NCBI GenBank assembly: GCA_034769895.1
Contig: CM068370.1
Location: forward strand, 49,361,454 to 49,425,453
Source of the DNA: Magicicada septendecula
Taxonomy: Eukaryota > Arthropoda > Insecta > Hemiptera > Cicadidae
DNA: 64,000 nucleotides
Reading direction: 5' to 3'
The position numbers were made by a program, and so were the translations under genes. The notes beneath the pieces were generated by a model. The model saw nothing but the letters and a program-made list of their open reading frames with translations. It was not told where the DNA came from and made no database searches. Position 1 is the first letter of the stretch, and every line of letters starts with the position of its first letter. Shown here piece after piece: positions 33,915-45,646 of the stretch.

Positions 33915-34177
33915 ATGCTGTAACGGTAATTTGGTTTTCCAACCTATTAATGTCGTGTTTGGTGTCTTTTTTCATATTTTTTTCCGAACTTTTCAAATAT
34001 GTACAGGAAAATCTGAAATTGTGAGTCAGTTTAAAAAGTTAAATGCCTGAGTGGCGTTGCTAGTAGGTGACACATTATTGAAACAGCTGCGGGAGGTTGT
34101 GAATGCCAGGGGATTACCCGGGCCAGCCCCAGGTAGTCGCCGGCCCAGACGCCAACTTAGTGTATACAGATAATAGT
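33915..34177 (-). repeat. Right TIR of DD82E transposon
   Basis: Inverted partner of 31523-31785, ending CTTAGTGTATACAGATAATAG. Confidence 0.85.
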
Positions 34178-34239
34178 GCTACGTTGTTACGTTCTGGTGC
34201 GTACGTGATCACGTGTTGAACGTATCTCTAATATTGTTA

Positions 34240-35025
34240 CATGAGCAAACAAGTGCATGGGATTACAGTCCAACCACAGTGTCACATGTAAACAAGTGCA
34301 TGGGATTACAGTCCAACCACAGTGTCACATGTAAACAAGTGCATGGGATTACAGTCCAACCACAGTGTCACATGTAAACAAGTGCATGGGATTACAGTCC
34401 AAACACAGTGTCACATGTAAACAAGTGCATGGGATTACAGTCCAACCCCAGTGTCACATGTAAACAAGTGCATGGGATTACAGTCCAACCACAGTGTCAC
34501 ATGTAAACAAGTGCATGGGATTACAGTCCAAACACAGTGTCACATGTAAACAAGTGCATGGGATTACAGCCCAACCACAGTGTCACATGTAAACAAGTGC
34601 ATGGGATTACAGTCCAAACACAGTGTCACATGTAAACAAGTGCATGGGATTACAGTCCAATCACAGTGTCACATGTAAACAAGTGCATGGGATTACAGTC
34701 CAAACACAGTGTCACATGTAAACAAGTGCATGGGATTACAGTCCAACCACAGTGTCACATGTAAACAAGTGCATGGGATTACAGTCCAAACACAGTGTCA
34801 CATGTAAACAAGTGCATGGGATTACAGTCCAACCACAGTGTCACATGTAAACAAGTGCATGGGATTACAGTCCAACCACAGTGTCACATGTAAACAAGTG
34901 CATGGGATTACAGTCCAACCACAGTGTCACATGTAAACAAGTGCATGGGATTACAGTCCAACCACAGTGTCACATGCAAACAAGTGCATGGGATTACAGT
35001 CCAACCACAGTGTCACATGTAAACA
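34240..35025. repeat. 43-bp minisatellite, 18 units
   Basis: The unit is 43 bp: AACAAGTGCATGGGATTACA, then GTCCAACCACAGTGTCACAT and GTA. I counted 18 starts of GTGCATGGG at a constant 43-bp step from 34253 to 34984. Most variation is at one site (CAACC, CAAAC, CAATC), and CAAAC units alternate with others in the middle of the array. It starts about 60 bp beyond the right TIR of the DD82E transposon. Confidence 0.95.
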
Positions 35026-35227
35026 TTAGTTTTGTAGAGAGGTGAGACCATCGTGAAATGAAATAATTAAGATGAATTTGCAACTTTCTTCAGCTGCTTA
35101 TTTTACTGAGACTGGGCTAAGCCCATCTATCAATTTACATCTCATACCTTTTTTAATTAAAAGATGTAGGATGAGACTCCTACGGCGCTGTCCTCTAAAA
35201 ATTAATCGCTTTGTTCTTGTGATGTCT
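35026..35227. other. Unassigned spacer
   Basis: No gene seen. Confidence 0.4.
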
Positions 35228-36443
35228 GTCACTTGACACCATCGATGTATACTATATGGATCGCGTGCTACATTCACTGAATTCGGTCCAACCGCTGCAC
35301 CAGGGGGGGGGGCAAGAACACTGCGTGTGCTATATACTGTATCTGTACAACGTCTGACTTTTCTGCTTTGTTATAGCTTTTGTTGCTTTAGCGGAGCATA
35401 TTTTGCGTTAAATGGTACAGCTATGTCGTTTTAACAATTAATGGCCCCAAAATGGGAGGTTTTTAATAAGTTCTTTTCCAAAATAAACACATCTGTTTCA
35501 CTGTAAGATTTCAGTATTCTGACACATTATTTCAGTTTATCGCCAAGTTATGTTGCGTTCATAAACAGTTCTGTTGCGTTCTTATTTATGAACATTTAAT
35601 GTTGAAGCCAGACGAATAAAGATAAGAATAAGGGAAACAAAGAATAAAAGACGTGAGCCGTAATCTTTAAAATGTTTATTGCGTAAAAGAAGCTGGGTTC
35701 AATTAGCAATGGTAATTTACATTATATTTTTTATTTTATTTAGTTAGCTACGTATTAATTGTATAAAAATTGTTTACATTAAACATTACTAAATAATACA
35801 AATTTATTTAAATTTTGGCGGACACCAAGCTTAGAGAAGGTAGCTGCAGCGGTTCTTTCTTTCCTTAGTAATATCATAGCACAAGATTTTATAAAATCAT
35901 GTCACTATTAATTTGATAAGTTTCACTTCGTGGCTGTCTTCAGAAAAATCATTGTCTGAAATATGTTTTCTAAACACTGTGCCGGCAAAGTTTTTGCAAG
36001 TTGATATAATCATTTTTTTGGTATTAAGTTTACTGTCAGATATATTCAATAAATTATACACATATTTTACAATCTTTAAAACGTCTGATGACGCTCTAAT
36101 TAATGTTCCGCTTGTCACAAAGTCAGTAAAATGAGTGTAAACCCTCAAGTTATTGTCATCTGTTATCAGTCAGGCAAAAGTAAAAACAAACTGTTATAAT
36201 AATAAAATCTTCATTAGCACAAATTTTCAGTAGAACTGTCCCAAATGTAATAATTGTAAGGTGTCAAAACAAGTACATTACTGACTGAATTACTCGTTTA
36301 GTACACGTGCTAACTTAGCGCCAAACGCTTTATTCTTCCGATGGTGGGGGAAGGTGTAGTGCTTCGGAACGTTTTATGCCGTTCGCTTTGCCTGTCAGCA
36401 CGCGATCCATATAGTATACATCGATGCTTGACACATTACACCA
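35228..36443. mobile_element. Region bounded by a 29-bp perfect inverted repeat
   Basis: ATCGATGTATACTATATGG followed by ATCGCGTGCT at 35241-35269 is inverted exactly at 36397-36425, with weaker similarity extending outward (GTCACTTGACACC). The 1.1-kb interior has no coding motif and includes a G-run near 35304. It could be a TIR element, or two opposed copies of the Jockey-like 3' end next to 36440. The interpretation is uncertain. Confidence 0.35.
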
Positions 36444-37020
36444 AGTGAAATGGGTTCATTCAGTTTAGCCTTCAGTATTGTCGAGAAGTTGCAGCATCTC
36501 AACATTCTGGTGTTTATCCAGGAGTTTCTCATATTCTTGGCGAATTGATGAACTTCATCTTCGATTGAAGCAATCTTCAAATCCATGTGAATTTGTTGTC
36601 ATTTCGTATGTACTATGGAGCATTAACAGTACACATCAGTATTTTGTTTTCAAATGTCTAGATAATTTTTCTGTTACTTTTCTTCGTGCATCCCCATAGT
36701 TGTGCACCGTATGTCCAGACAGGTTTAAGATCCTGTTTATATAAAAATAGTTTATTATGTGCAGAAAACTCAAAATGTCGCCTGAGGAGCTAGTACGTGT
36801 TTCTGAATTTCTGGTCAAGTTCAGTTCTTCTTTTCCTTACGGGTCCTTTTCAGCGTAAATTGGCATCCACTGTCATGTGAACATACTTTGCATTATTCGT
36901 ATCGGTAAAATTGACGTGGACTGGTTTGCCTTCATTTAGTTTTATCCGCCATCTTTTAATCCAATTTGAAATTTGAAAATGATTACAACTGCGTTTTATT
37001 TTAAACAAGACTTGAATTAA
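36440..37020 (-). pseudogene. Jockey-like LINE RT C-terminal remnant
   Basis: The minus strand reads NHFQISNWIKRWRIKLNEGK, PVHVNFTDTNNAKYVHMTVD and, after frame breaks, RILNLSGHTVHNYGDARR, EKLSRHLKTKY and APSYIRNDNK-like and DLKIASIEDEVHQFAKNM segments. This order matches the region after the RT catalytic box in Jockey-clade LINEs. It is heavily decayed, has multiple shifts and is 5' truncated. Confidence 0.7.
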
Positions 37021-37462
37021 AAAATATATGCCCCTTCTCAAAGTGTGTATGTACTACAATTATAGTATGCAATAATCGCCATATTAATAACTATACTTAT
37101 AATTATAAACATCGTATTGATATACCAAAAAAATGAAATGTATTTTATTTTGGATGACACAAAACATAAACAAATCACTGATAACTAACAATTTAACTGT
37201 TTAACTGACAATTTAAAAATTTAAAAATTTGATAATATTCCTAATATCAATCAATGTTCCCCCAAATAATTTAAATTCTAAGCGTGATAAAATTTAAAAT
37301 TCATATCAAATTTAGTGCTATGTATACTTAAAACAAAAATTATTTTTGTCTCAAATATACTATTTATAATGAATACAAATAATTTGTATATTTACACTTT
37401 TTGTACAGATTATTTATTCTGCCATTGTTGTTTAAGTTTTATACAGTCTTCTTTATATTTAA
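37021..37462. other. Unassigned AT-rich spacer
   Basis: No gene seen. Confidence 0.4.
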
Positions 37463-38040
37463 GTCATCATCATCATCATCATCTTCACGGATTAAACCTA
37501 GGATGGTTTGTTCCGGTCTCAAATAGGCAAAGATTAGAGCCGGTCACTCCAGCGCTTTCTCGGACGTCACACACCTCTCCGTCTCCTCGGCTTATAGTTC
37601 CAGAGTTGTATGGGGATGCGGCAGTCATCCATTCGGCAAAGATGTTCCCACCAATTCAGCCGATACTGGGCGATCCAGTCGAGTATACTCATAATATTCA
37701 TTTCCTCCCGTATATCTGTGTTTCTTCTGTGATCATAGAGAATATACCCTGCAACGTGTCTGAGAAATCTCATTTCAGCTGCTTTCATGCGACTGTCTTG
37801 GCCTTTCGTTAAAGTCCAATTCTCAGACCCATAATAAAGTGTGGGAAGAGCCATCACCTTGTAGAATTTTAGGCGTGTTCCTTTACTTGCTGACTTAAGG
37901 GTGCGCCTAATGGTCCCGCACATAAGGTTGAACTTATGTAACTTATTCACCACGTCGTTGCGTGCATTATAGGACACACTGTAGCCCAGGTATTCAAAAT
38001 TGCTAACTTGTTCTAGGACAGTACCATTTATAACAATTTT
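37463..38040 (-). pseudogene. LINE C-terminal fragment with (GAT)n tail
   Basis: The minus-strand frame at 37567-37977 reads NKLHKFNLMCGTIRRTLKS, FYKVMALPTLYYGSENWTLT, KAAEMRFLRHVAGYILYDHR and NWWEHLCRMDDCRIPIQLW, then is broken by a stop before the GVRRPRKRW region. Upstream, VLEQVSNFEYLGYSVSYN is in another frame. The (GAT)n tail at 37466-37481 matches the copy at 525-820. The 5' end is cut by a (GA)n microsatellite at 38048. Confidence 0.85.
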
Positions 38041-38045
38041 TGCCC

Positions 38046-38047
<2 letters not shown>

Positions 38048-38081
<34 letters not shown>

Positions 38082-38099
38082 GAGAGAGAGAGAGGAAGG

Positions 38100-38194
<95 letters not shown>

Positions 38195-38195
38195 T
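38048..38195. repeat. (GA)n microsatellite
   Basis: Long GA run with scattered interruptions. The apparent Arg/Glu- or Ser/Leu-rich frames on both strands are repeat artefacts. Confidence 0.95.
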
Positions 38196-38909
38196 TCTAC
38201 GGCGCGTAACATTGTCCACAACCCGTTGATCCACCGTTTGGTGTTCATCAGGTTCGCAAAATCGGCAAAACAAAACACGTGGCGTTTTGAGTGGGTCTCG
38301 TTTTCAAAGTCTGTACCGGCTTCACGCACACTACTCTTTAACAACGTACACACTGACATTTGACCCCTCATGATGTCACATCAGGTAACACGCCTGTTCA
38401 AGATTGTTAGTTTTAACACTGTACTGAGTGCTCAATAAGTTTTTTTCTTCTATTTTGTGGTTGTTAAAACGTGTATACTATGCACCGCTGTATATTATCT
38501 GTGCAATTTGTACCGTTCCATTGAATACAAACATACGTACATACAAGGATCTCTACCGCTGTTAGTCGTTGTCTCCATCTTCTCATATACTTTGACATCT
38601 GTGTCTGTGCTTTTCCAGTCTCCATCCTAAAGCTCCCACTTTCCCACATTTTACTGACTTCATCCCTTCCACAAGCGTTGAGATCTGACTCTATTTTTTC
38701 TTCTTGTACTTTGTATAAGCTACTCTAGATAGCCGATCCGTATAGAAAAGGGAGACAAAGTGAAAGTGAACAGATAAGCGAAACGATAAAAGGAAAAACA
38801 AAAGGGCAAGTCAAAAAATGGGGAGGAAACGCAAAAGAAAAAAATAAAATACAACAGAAAAGTAGGAGACTTTGTTGGTAGAAGTATTCACGTTAGTGTT
38901 GTAAGACTT
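38196..38909. other. Unassigned spacer
   Basis: No gene seen. Confidence 0.4.
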
Positions 38910-39242
38910 ACTTAAAAGTGTAAGAGTGTAAGGTTCAAGTTATAGAAAAACGAAACTCAAATAGATTGTATATCGTTGAGTTAGTGGTAAAACTATCCAA
39001 GTCCAACGATGTTCCAAAAACACATTTTATTTTATTTTTTTCATTCACTTTTCTTTTCATTTTTCAAAATCTATTTAATTAATAAAACACATATTAATAA
39101 TAAAAATTAACCTTGAAAATCAGTTTAATAATTTTATGATTTTTTTATTCCATTTGAAAACATTTAATATCCGTTTTCCGTAAATTCACGTATGTGGACT
39201 TGGGTAACTTTACCACTAACCAAATGATATAAAGTTGATAGA
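38910..39242. repeat. Duplicated LINE flank and short inverted-repeat insert
   Basis: About 66 bp at 38905-38970 (AGAAAAACGAAACTCAAATA and flanks) recurs at 39255-39325. The sequence between them has opposed copies of TTAGTGGTAAAACTA and CTTTACCACTAA near its ends, suggesting a small inserted element with a duplicated flank. Confidence 0.4.
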
Positions 39243-40215
39243 ATGATTTTCGTTATGTTGTACTTAAAAGTGGAAGAGTGCAAAGTTCAAGTTGTAGAAA
39301 AACGAAACTCAAATAGATTGTATATAAAGTTGGAAAAAAATGTTCTCCTCTGCAACATATATAAGGACTCAAAGAGTTTGTTGAGAGTGGGAAATGTCCT
39401 CTCAGAATTGTTTCCTACCACAAAAGGCCTTAAACAAGGGTGCGGCTTGTCACCTACCTTGTTTAAAATATATATCCAAGAAGTCATCAGTGACTGGAGA
39501 AGATATATGGAAAAGAGAAATGGGGTCTAAACATAAACACTACTAAAACAGAATAACTGAACACAGGAGACATGCAAGAAGCAGACCCAGATCTGCAAAT
39601 CCATAGAATCGGAAAGTGTAGCGAATTCAAATATTTGGAAAGCATTATTTCAGAAGATGGAACAACAAAAAATGACATCAATAATAGGATAGAAGAGGGC
39701 AAAAGGCTAGTCGTTTGCTAAACTCGTTACTTTGGTCGAACAAAATGAAACTTCAAACTAAACTGACAATCTACACTACTGTGGAACCCATTTTACCTTA
39801 TGGCTGTGAATGCTGGCAGCTTTCAGATAAAGAGAAAAAGATGATATAAACTGTGGAAATAAACTTCATAAGAAGAGCGTGTAATATTTCTAGAATGCAA
39901 TATGTTATAAACGAAGATATAAGAAGGAAAACAGGGCGCGTATATACAACAGCAGAAAGAATATAATCCAGACAGTTGCTATGGTATGGTCACGTAATGA
40001 GGATGGAGGAGAAGCGATAGCCAAAGAAAGCATTGACTTACACACCACAAAACAGGAGAAGAAAAGGAAGACTGACGACACAGTGGAGAACAGGAAATAG
40101 GAAAAGCATGAGAGATCGAGGTATTGAAGATGATGACTGGAAGGATAGGGAGAAATGGCGATCGAAATGCGGGATGCGGCATAGACTGTAGGACCCCCGC
40201 TAATAAAAAAAAATA
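39243..40215 (+). pseudogene. LINE RT fragment with internal deletion
   Basis: The plus strand reads TTKGLKQGCGLSPTLFKIYI in the frame ending at 39530, then FKYLESIISEDGTTKNDINN, LTIYTTVEPILPYGCECWQL, RACNISRMQYVINEDIRRK and LLWYGHVMRMEEKR in shifting frames, with stops. The catalytic YADD block between them is deleted. It ends with a GRNGDRNAGCG-type segment and a poly-A-like patch near 40205. Confidence 0.8.
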
Positions 40216-40704
40216 TCTTCTGTCTGTTAGAAGCTTGTGGAACGGCAAAATTGAAGTCATATTTATCGACACGTGTAGAAGGTACTATAACATTAAGTAC
40301 CTACAGAAAGGAGTAAATGTTAAATAGTTGTAACACTAATGTTAGAGTTGTATATTAATCTGTAATAGTAAATAAAGTATATGTTAATCTAGTGTAACAG
40401 TAACAACAGAAATAGTTATGTGTGTATAGTTAAATGTGTATGTGTATAGTTAAGTAGTTGTATATGTAAACGCAACATTGAAATTTTATAGTGTGAAACA
40501 TATCGCACAGAATGGCAGTACTAGTGGCGGCATTTGTTGACAGACTGAATACGTATCGTAGTTTCTGATGCTCCGTTATTTTGGTTTAAACAAATCTTAT
40601 TGTGTTTATTTAGGGAATGTTTATTTGTTTACGAACGAGCTGTCACACGAGAGAGACGAGACTGTATGAAATTACACGTGAAACAGACACTCAGCTGCAA
40701 GCGT

Positions 40705-40754
<50 letters not shown>

Positions 40755-41270
40755 ATAATACGCAGGCGATGATACGTGTTGAATTTTTCCATTCTCTTAT
40801 TCTCTTGGGAACGTAAACAATACACCACAACCAACGTTAAAAAAAAAGCAAAAATCGACTGAATGCTATCTATCTGTCGCTTCTCTCTCTCTCTCTCTCT
40901 CTCTCTCCCCTCTCCCAACCCCTTGCTGTATCCCCCCTCTAAACGTAATCTCAGCATACTTGTCTAATTATAATAATATTGTGTAGGTTAAATAATGATA
41001 ACAAAATAATAATTTGTTAGAGCTTGAAATTTGATTTGTCCTATTTAAAGAAATAATGTAATTAGAAAAATTATAGATATTTCCTTTTAAATTTATCAGT
41101 CTTCTTTTCTTCTTTATTTTATAATAATTCAATTTCTAAATAATTTTACTTCACAAGCACTACCACATGTAGACATTATCAGCTATTAAATACTTATTGT
41201 GTTGCCAATAAAAACTGTCTCTTTGTCGTTAAAAATTTTAATTTATAAATTAATTAACAGATGTAAAGAA
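40216..41270. other. Unassigned spacer with two microsatellites
   Basis: It contains (GT)n at about 40706-40751 and (CT)n at about 40880-40906. TGTATAGTTAA words repeat near 40420-40465. No gene seen. Confidence 0.5.
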
Positions 41271-42005
41271 AGAAGTCTTCTTCTTCTTCTGCTTATCTTT
41301 TTTTGTAAGCGCCACTATGGACTACGTTTGGTTCAACTGATTCTTCCCTACTTTCACTCTCTCTTCCTCCTCTCCCATATCTCCTTCATTCTTGATCGAT
41401 GTCTCTCTCTCCTTTTGTCAGTCCAGATGGCGCCTGTCTTCTTTTTGGTTTTTTTATGAAAACCTTCGGCATTTATTAATTTCTTTGTTGAGTGGTAAGA
41501 GTTGTTCAGTGTCTTCTTGTATATTCTGGAGTCCTGCTCTGTCTTTTTCAGTTTATGTGTACCATGTATAGGGCTTTTTGAGCTTTCTGGAATAGTTAAA
41601 CATTTTTGTTAGTTTGTCAGGATTCGTTCTTTGAATATGCCCATAGAAAGTAATTCTTCTTTTTCTAATTAATTACGTCTGTAATTTTTTCAATACGTGT
41701 GTTCAGCTCATTATTGTGTCGTCTTCTATATTGTTTTCCATCCTTTATTGGCCCCAAGATTTTTCTTAATATTTTCCTTTCCGTGACTTCCAGTTCTTCC
41801 ACTATCGTTTTCTTCTTCAGAGTGAGACACTCAGCTGCATAAATTGCTTCCGGGCGAATTAATGTTGAGTAATCTCTAAGTTTGGCATTAATGGATATTG
41901 ATTTCTTGTTTCTTGTCTAACTACTGTCTTAATTTCAAAGTGTCTAGAGGTTTCACCTATGAATTTCACTTTAGAGTAGGTATTCCTCAGCGTTTGTTTG
42001 ATTAA
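41271..42005 (-). pseudogene. LINE C-terminal fragment with GAA-rich tail
   Basis: The minus strand reads TLIRPEAIYAAECLTLKKK, VEELEVTERKILRKILGPIK and DGKQYRRRHNNELNTRIEK. Further on, past frame breaks, it reads GAIWTDKRRERHRSRMKEIW and ends at an AGAAGAAG tail near 41275-41290. This is the post-RT region of an insect LINE, distinct from the WWDHL-type families. It is non-functional. Confidence 0.75.
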
Positions 42006-44520
42006 ATTTGTTGTTTTATTATCCAAGCCAAATTAATTAAGGATATTGAACAATGGCTTATTATACTATTCTTTTTCTTCTTATTATTATTATCTTTTAT
42101 TTTTATTTTTAATAAAAAAATATTAAAAACAAGCTTACGATGTACTTTAATTCACAATACAGTAATTGATTAGTCGAATAGCACTGAATTAATTGAATCG
42201 AAAATCAATAGCAATTGATTGAACAAAAAACGGTTACAGTTCGTTACTACATAATTAAAATGCTAATATTTTGTTTACGTTGTAAAACGATTTTTTTACA
42301 AATTGACCCTTCGTAGAGACGCTGTCATCGTTTGTAAACACACATAATTATATTCAAGAGCGGAAGAATTTTTTGTTTGCCTTCGAAGTAATAGCCCAGG
42401 GGTGGCCAACCTGTCCGCCATATGCAGTCCGAAATTTATTTGACGGGTCAACAGAGTAAACATTTCTTTATATAAACAATTAATTATTGTGTTTGATATA
42501 AGGTGCTTATACTTAATGTAAATAATTTCTTGTTAAGTTTTATGTTGCCAGAATTCTTCTATAACGAATCATAACTTTTCAAAAGAATCCAGCTGTGCAA
42601 TTAAGTTGGTTACAACAGATAAATATATGATGTGTTGTATAATGAAGATATTTAGAAACAATATTTAAATTAGACATTTAAATATGGTAGAGCTTAGATT
42701 ATGATACTAGCCCTAATATGAAAGTCTGAAAATTTACTATTAACAATGAAGATAGGATTTTGTAGTTCTGATAAGCCACAAAATTTATCAAATAAAATGT
42801 AAATTTGGAACTAAGAATCTAACCGTGATGCAACCCATTCTAAAATTCAAATATATTATCTTGTTTAATATTATCTCCCAACGTTTATCTTTACTGATCA
42901 TGGTTGGTTACAAGGATAAGAACGACTCGTCTCCACCTGTGCCAGAGCACTTACAGTGAAACACATCATAGAAATGCTCTTGCGGAATTGAAGCAGAGAC
43001 ACAGAGTAAAAGGTAACTTGAAAGAAGATTTGGAAACGAACAATTAGCTATAGACAGAACTCTGTCCTTCCTAAAAGCAGCAAGATTAGTGTATAGGGTT
43101 CGAAAATGTCGTTTTTCGTCTTAATGTATACGAGTTTCCACTGTCGCTGAGTGAAATAAAATGTAGGTGAGAAGAAAACATACCGCGATCAACGCTCCTG
43201 GTAGACGTCGTGTGGCCAAACACCTTAGTTGCCGAGCCCCAAAACACATTAAAAAAACATGATTGGAAGTAAAGAGTTTATAACAGTCGAACGGAATATT
43301 GACTTATTACTTGTACGGCAAGAGAGGATGAAATATAACTTTTCCCTCAAATTTCCCAATGAATCATACGCTTTCGTTATTTCCAAAACTATTAGACAAC
43401 TGTATATTGTAATGTAAAACAAGGATGTATTGAAACGTTTTACATCAAACCGAAATCCTCTGTAAGCATTGATGTCTATATTCTCCTCAATAAAGAACTT
43501 GTTTTATTATTTTATTTGTTTTCCAACTGTAAATTTATGATTAGTATTGCCAGTGGAGATCCACCGTAGGACAGGCAGAAGAGCTAATCCCACCCCTTCA
43601 AAAAAACCACCATTTAACAGTATTAGACTACAAAGGATGCTTAAAATGCTTTATGCAAAGTGACATGTCAAAAGTGATCAAAACTTTTTATCATTGAATC
43701 CATGATTATGTGACTTACCAGGCAAAAAATTTTGCTCTTTTCAAAAATATTGTCACTCCCAGTAATCTACTGACTCTTGGCCTTTTACTGACATAATACG
43801 CTGTTTTGTGCGTGTGGGAGCTTGGGCAAAATTCAAACATCTGACGTGTTGAAACAGTGTCTGATCAAATGTTTTATATACTGCGAGTAGAAATCATTAT
43901 GCAAAACGCATAGTAGGGCGGACTTTCCGCCTGAGGTCATCTAATTAATCTGTCTTTTCTCATAAAAATTAAGCAAGCCAAAATTGCGACAGTGAAAACA
44001 AAAACGTACGACACGACTTTGTTTCCAATTATTTCTAATCTGACGCTAGGTGATAACTGTCGTTTACCACAGATATTAATGCGCAGAGATGCTGTGATGC
44101 TGTGGTGGTGGTGGTGGTGGTGGCGTGGTTCCCCTAATGAGATATTTCGTTCGTGTTTATCGACTCTGTATAGGGCGCATTTACATTTATGTAAATGTTG
44201 TCGACCTCTTGGTTCTGTTTCAGATTGACCATTCCTTTCACGTACAACCACACACAGTCGCTCACATACATACATATTGGTTACAAGACGTGTAAGGTTA
44301 TTGTTTGTTTTATATGCTATGGATATAGTAATGTAGTTTCTCTGCTTCTATATTTTATATAAGCAATAGCACCGAATTTCCAACGGAAACAGATTATAGT
44401 AATTTGACTATTAACATTATTGTATTTCAGTAAGCGAAATATTTCGTTAGGTGGCGCATAACAAACACATTTTTTAAATTTATATTATAAATTTTCCTTT
44501 AATAATTAAGCTGTCATATT
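42006..44520. other. Long unassigned AT-rich stretch
   Basis: At about 42397 the sequence CAGGGGTGGCCAACCTG looks like a hAT-type 5' end, but no matching 3' end or target duplication was found. A (TGG)n patch lies near 44100-44125. Short frames at 43937-44275 lack motifs. No gene is supported. Confidence 0.4.
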
Positions 44521-44945
44521 GAGAAGGATATTGAAAAGGAAAGCTAGACAAGAGAGTGTATCAAATTCTATAAGACAATGGCAGTACCAGCACTGCTGTA
44601 TGACTGCGAGACCTACACTATAAGGAAGAAGGACTGGTGCCAATTACAGGCTGCAGAAATGAGCTATTTGAAATCGGTAAATGGATATACGCGACTCGAT
44701 CATATCACAAACGACTATACTAGTCGAGAACTTGATGTAGTTTTCCTAAATGAACTCATTCAGGATTATAGAAATCGCTGGCAACAAAATCTACAAAGAA
44801 TGGAAAATACCCGCTTTCCAAAGTTGCCTTATGAGTATGAGCCGGTTGGACGAAGGTCTGTAGGCAGGCCAGTCACAAGATGGCCGGAGTCATGAGGCCG
44901 AACAGGAGAAATCCTATCCACGAAGTGATGATGATCCTAATTGAC
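44521..44945 (+). pseudogene. LINE C-terminal fragment with GAT-rich end
   Basis: The plus strand reads MAVPALLYDCETYTIRKKDW, QLQAAEMSYLKSVNGYTRLD, RNRWQQNLQRMENTRFPKLP and VGRRSVGRPVTRW in one frame (44578-44895), then ends near GTGATGATGATCC. It is related to the MRFLRHVAGYTL family at 525-820 and 37463-38040 but clearly diverged. It is 5' truncated and lacks the RT core, although this piece of frame is intact. Confidence 0.8.
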
Positions 44946-45204
44946 CTGTCAGACAAATTGGATTCCATACCACCAACGACATGGTACAATTATAACAACG
45001 CATTTCAAATGTTAAACCGTTTTCATCTCTTTTTCTTCTCCCTCTCTACTGGTTTAAACCAGTTCTATTGCCCGTCATGCAGTCGGCATATACACAGTCT
45101 ACCACGTGGTACTTTACCTCCAGCTTTTCTGACAACTCTGCTATTCTACCATTCTGTTTATGTGTTTATTCCATTTTATTCTACCTCTCTTCGTCCATCC
45201 ATTG
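44946..45204. other. Unassigned spacer
   Basis: No gene seen. Confidence 0.4.
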
Positions 45205-45638
45205 CAGGGGCGTATTTAAGTGGGGGGGGGCGAACGGGACCGGACCTCCCCCCCCAGAGGGTTGCAGTAGTTGACAAATTTTGTTAACCTCTTAATTTTT
45301 AACCGTTTTTATTATTTTTTTCATCTGTGTACGCTAATATAGTAGTAGGTCATTTTTTAATATACAAACAGGTTTATTACACAGCATTTGCGTAAACGTT
45401 TGATATCTGAAATATAAGAAAATCAATTCAGTCAATAAGTATGTTGTAAACAATGTTTCAATAACGCGTATTTTTACCGTGTTATTACCGTTTACTTCAA
45501 TGGGACTGATTTCAGGATGTTATCACACGTTTTTCAGCCACTTTAAAGATACTTATGTAGATTAGTATGGTTTTTCTTTTGCATGAAGCCGACTCGACCG
45601 GACCGCCCACCCAAGGGCAAATTCTAGATACGCTACTG
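45205..45638 (-). mobile_element. hAT-type MITE, 434 bp, second copy
   Basis: The ends are CAGGGGCGTATTTA and TAGATACGCTACTG. The target duplications are ATCCATTG (45197-45204) and ATACATTG (45639-45646), 8 bp with one mismatch. In reverse complement it aligns with 11938-12380 through GTCGGCTTCATGCAAAAG, AAAGTGGCTGAAAAACGTG and the terminal blocks. Non-autonomous. G-runs near 45220 are at the same relative place as the C-run in the other copy. Confidence 0.85.
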
Positions 45639-45646
45639 ATACATTG

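Larger units (their letters stand above)
31523..34177 (+). mobile_element. Sailor-like (DD82E) Tc1/mariner-superfamily transposon
   Basis: The TIRs (31523-31785 and 33915-34177) are about 262 bp, begin CTATTATCTGTATACACTAAG and end inward at ATTACCGTTACAGCAT. They match closely over their length. The left TIR is preceded by TA; the right flank reads TG where the second TA is expected. The single gene inside is a broken transposase with DD82E spacing. A leader of about 370 bp precedes its ATG. Long TIRs with a decayed transposase mark it as an inactive but structurally complete copy. Confidence 0.85.

Noticed and set aside
34240..35025. CRISPR-like array
   Set aside because: The units are contiguous 43-bp tandem repeats without unique spacers. 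This is a eukaryotic minisatellite.
38040..38371. Overlapping Arg/Glu- and Ser/Leu-rich open frames on both strands
   Set aside because: They are translations of a (GA)n microsatellite and have no non-repeat conserved sequence.
42397..42460. Complete hAT element starting CAGGGGTGGCC
   Set aside because: No matching 3' end or 8-bp duplication was found in the following kilobases.
43937..44275. Overlapping frames with His- or Trp-rich runs
   Set aside because: The runs come from a (TGG)n patch, and the rest shows no conserved motif.
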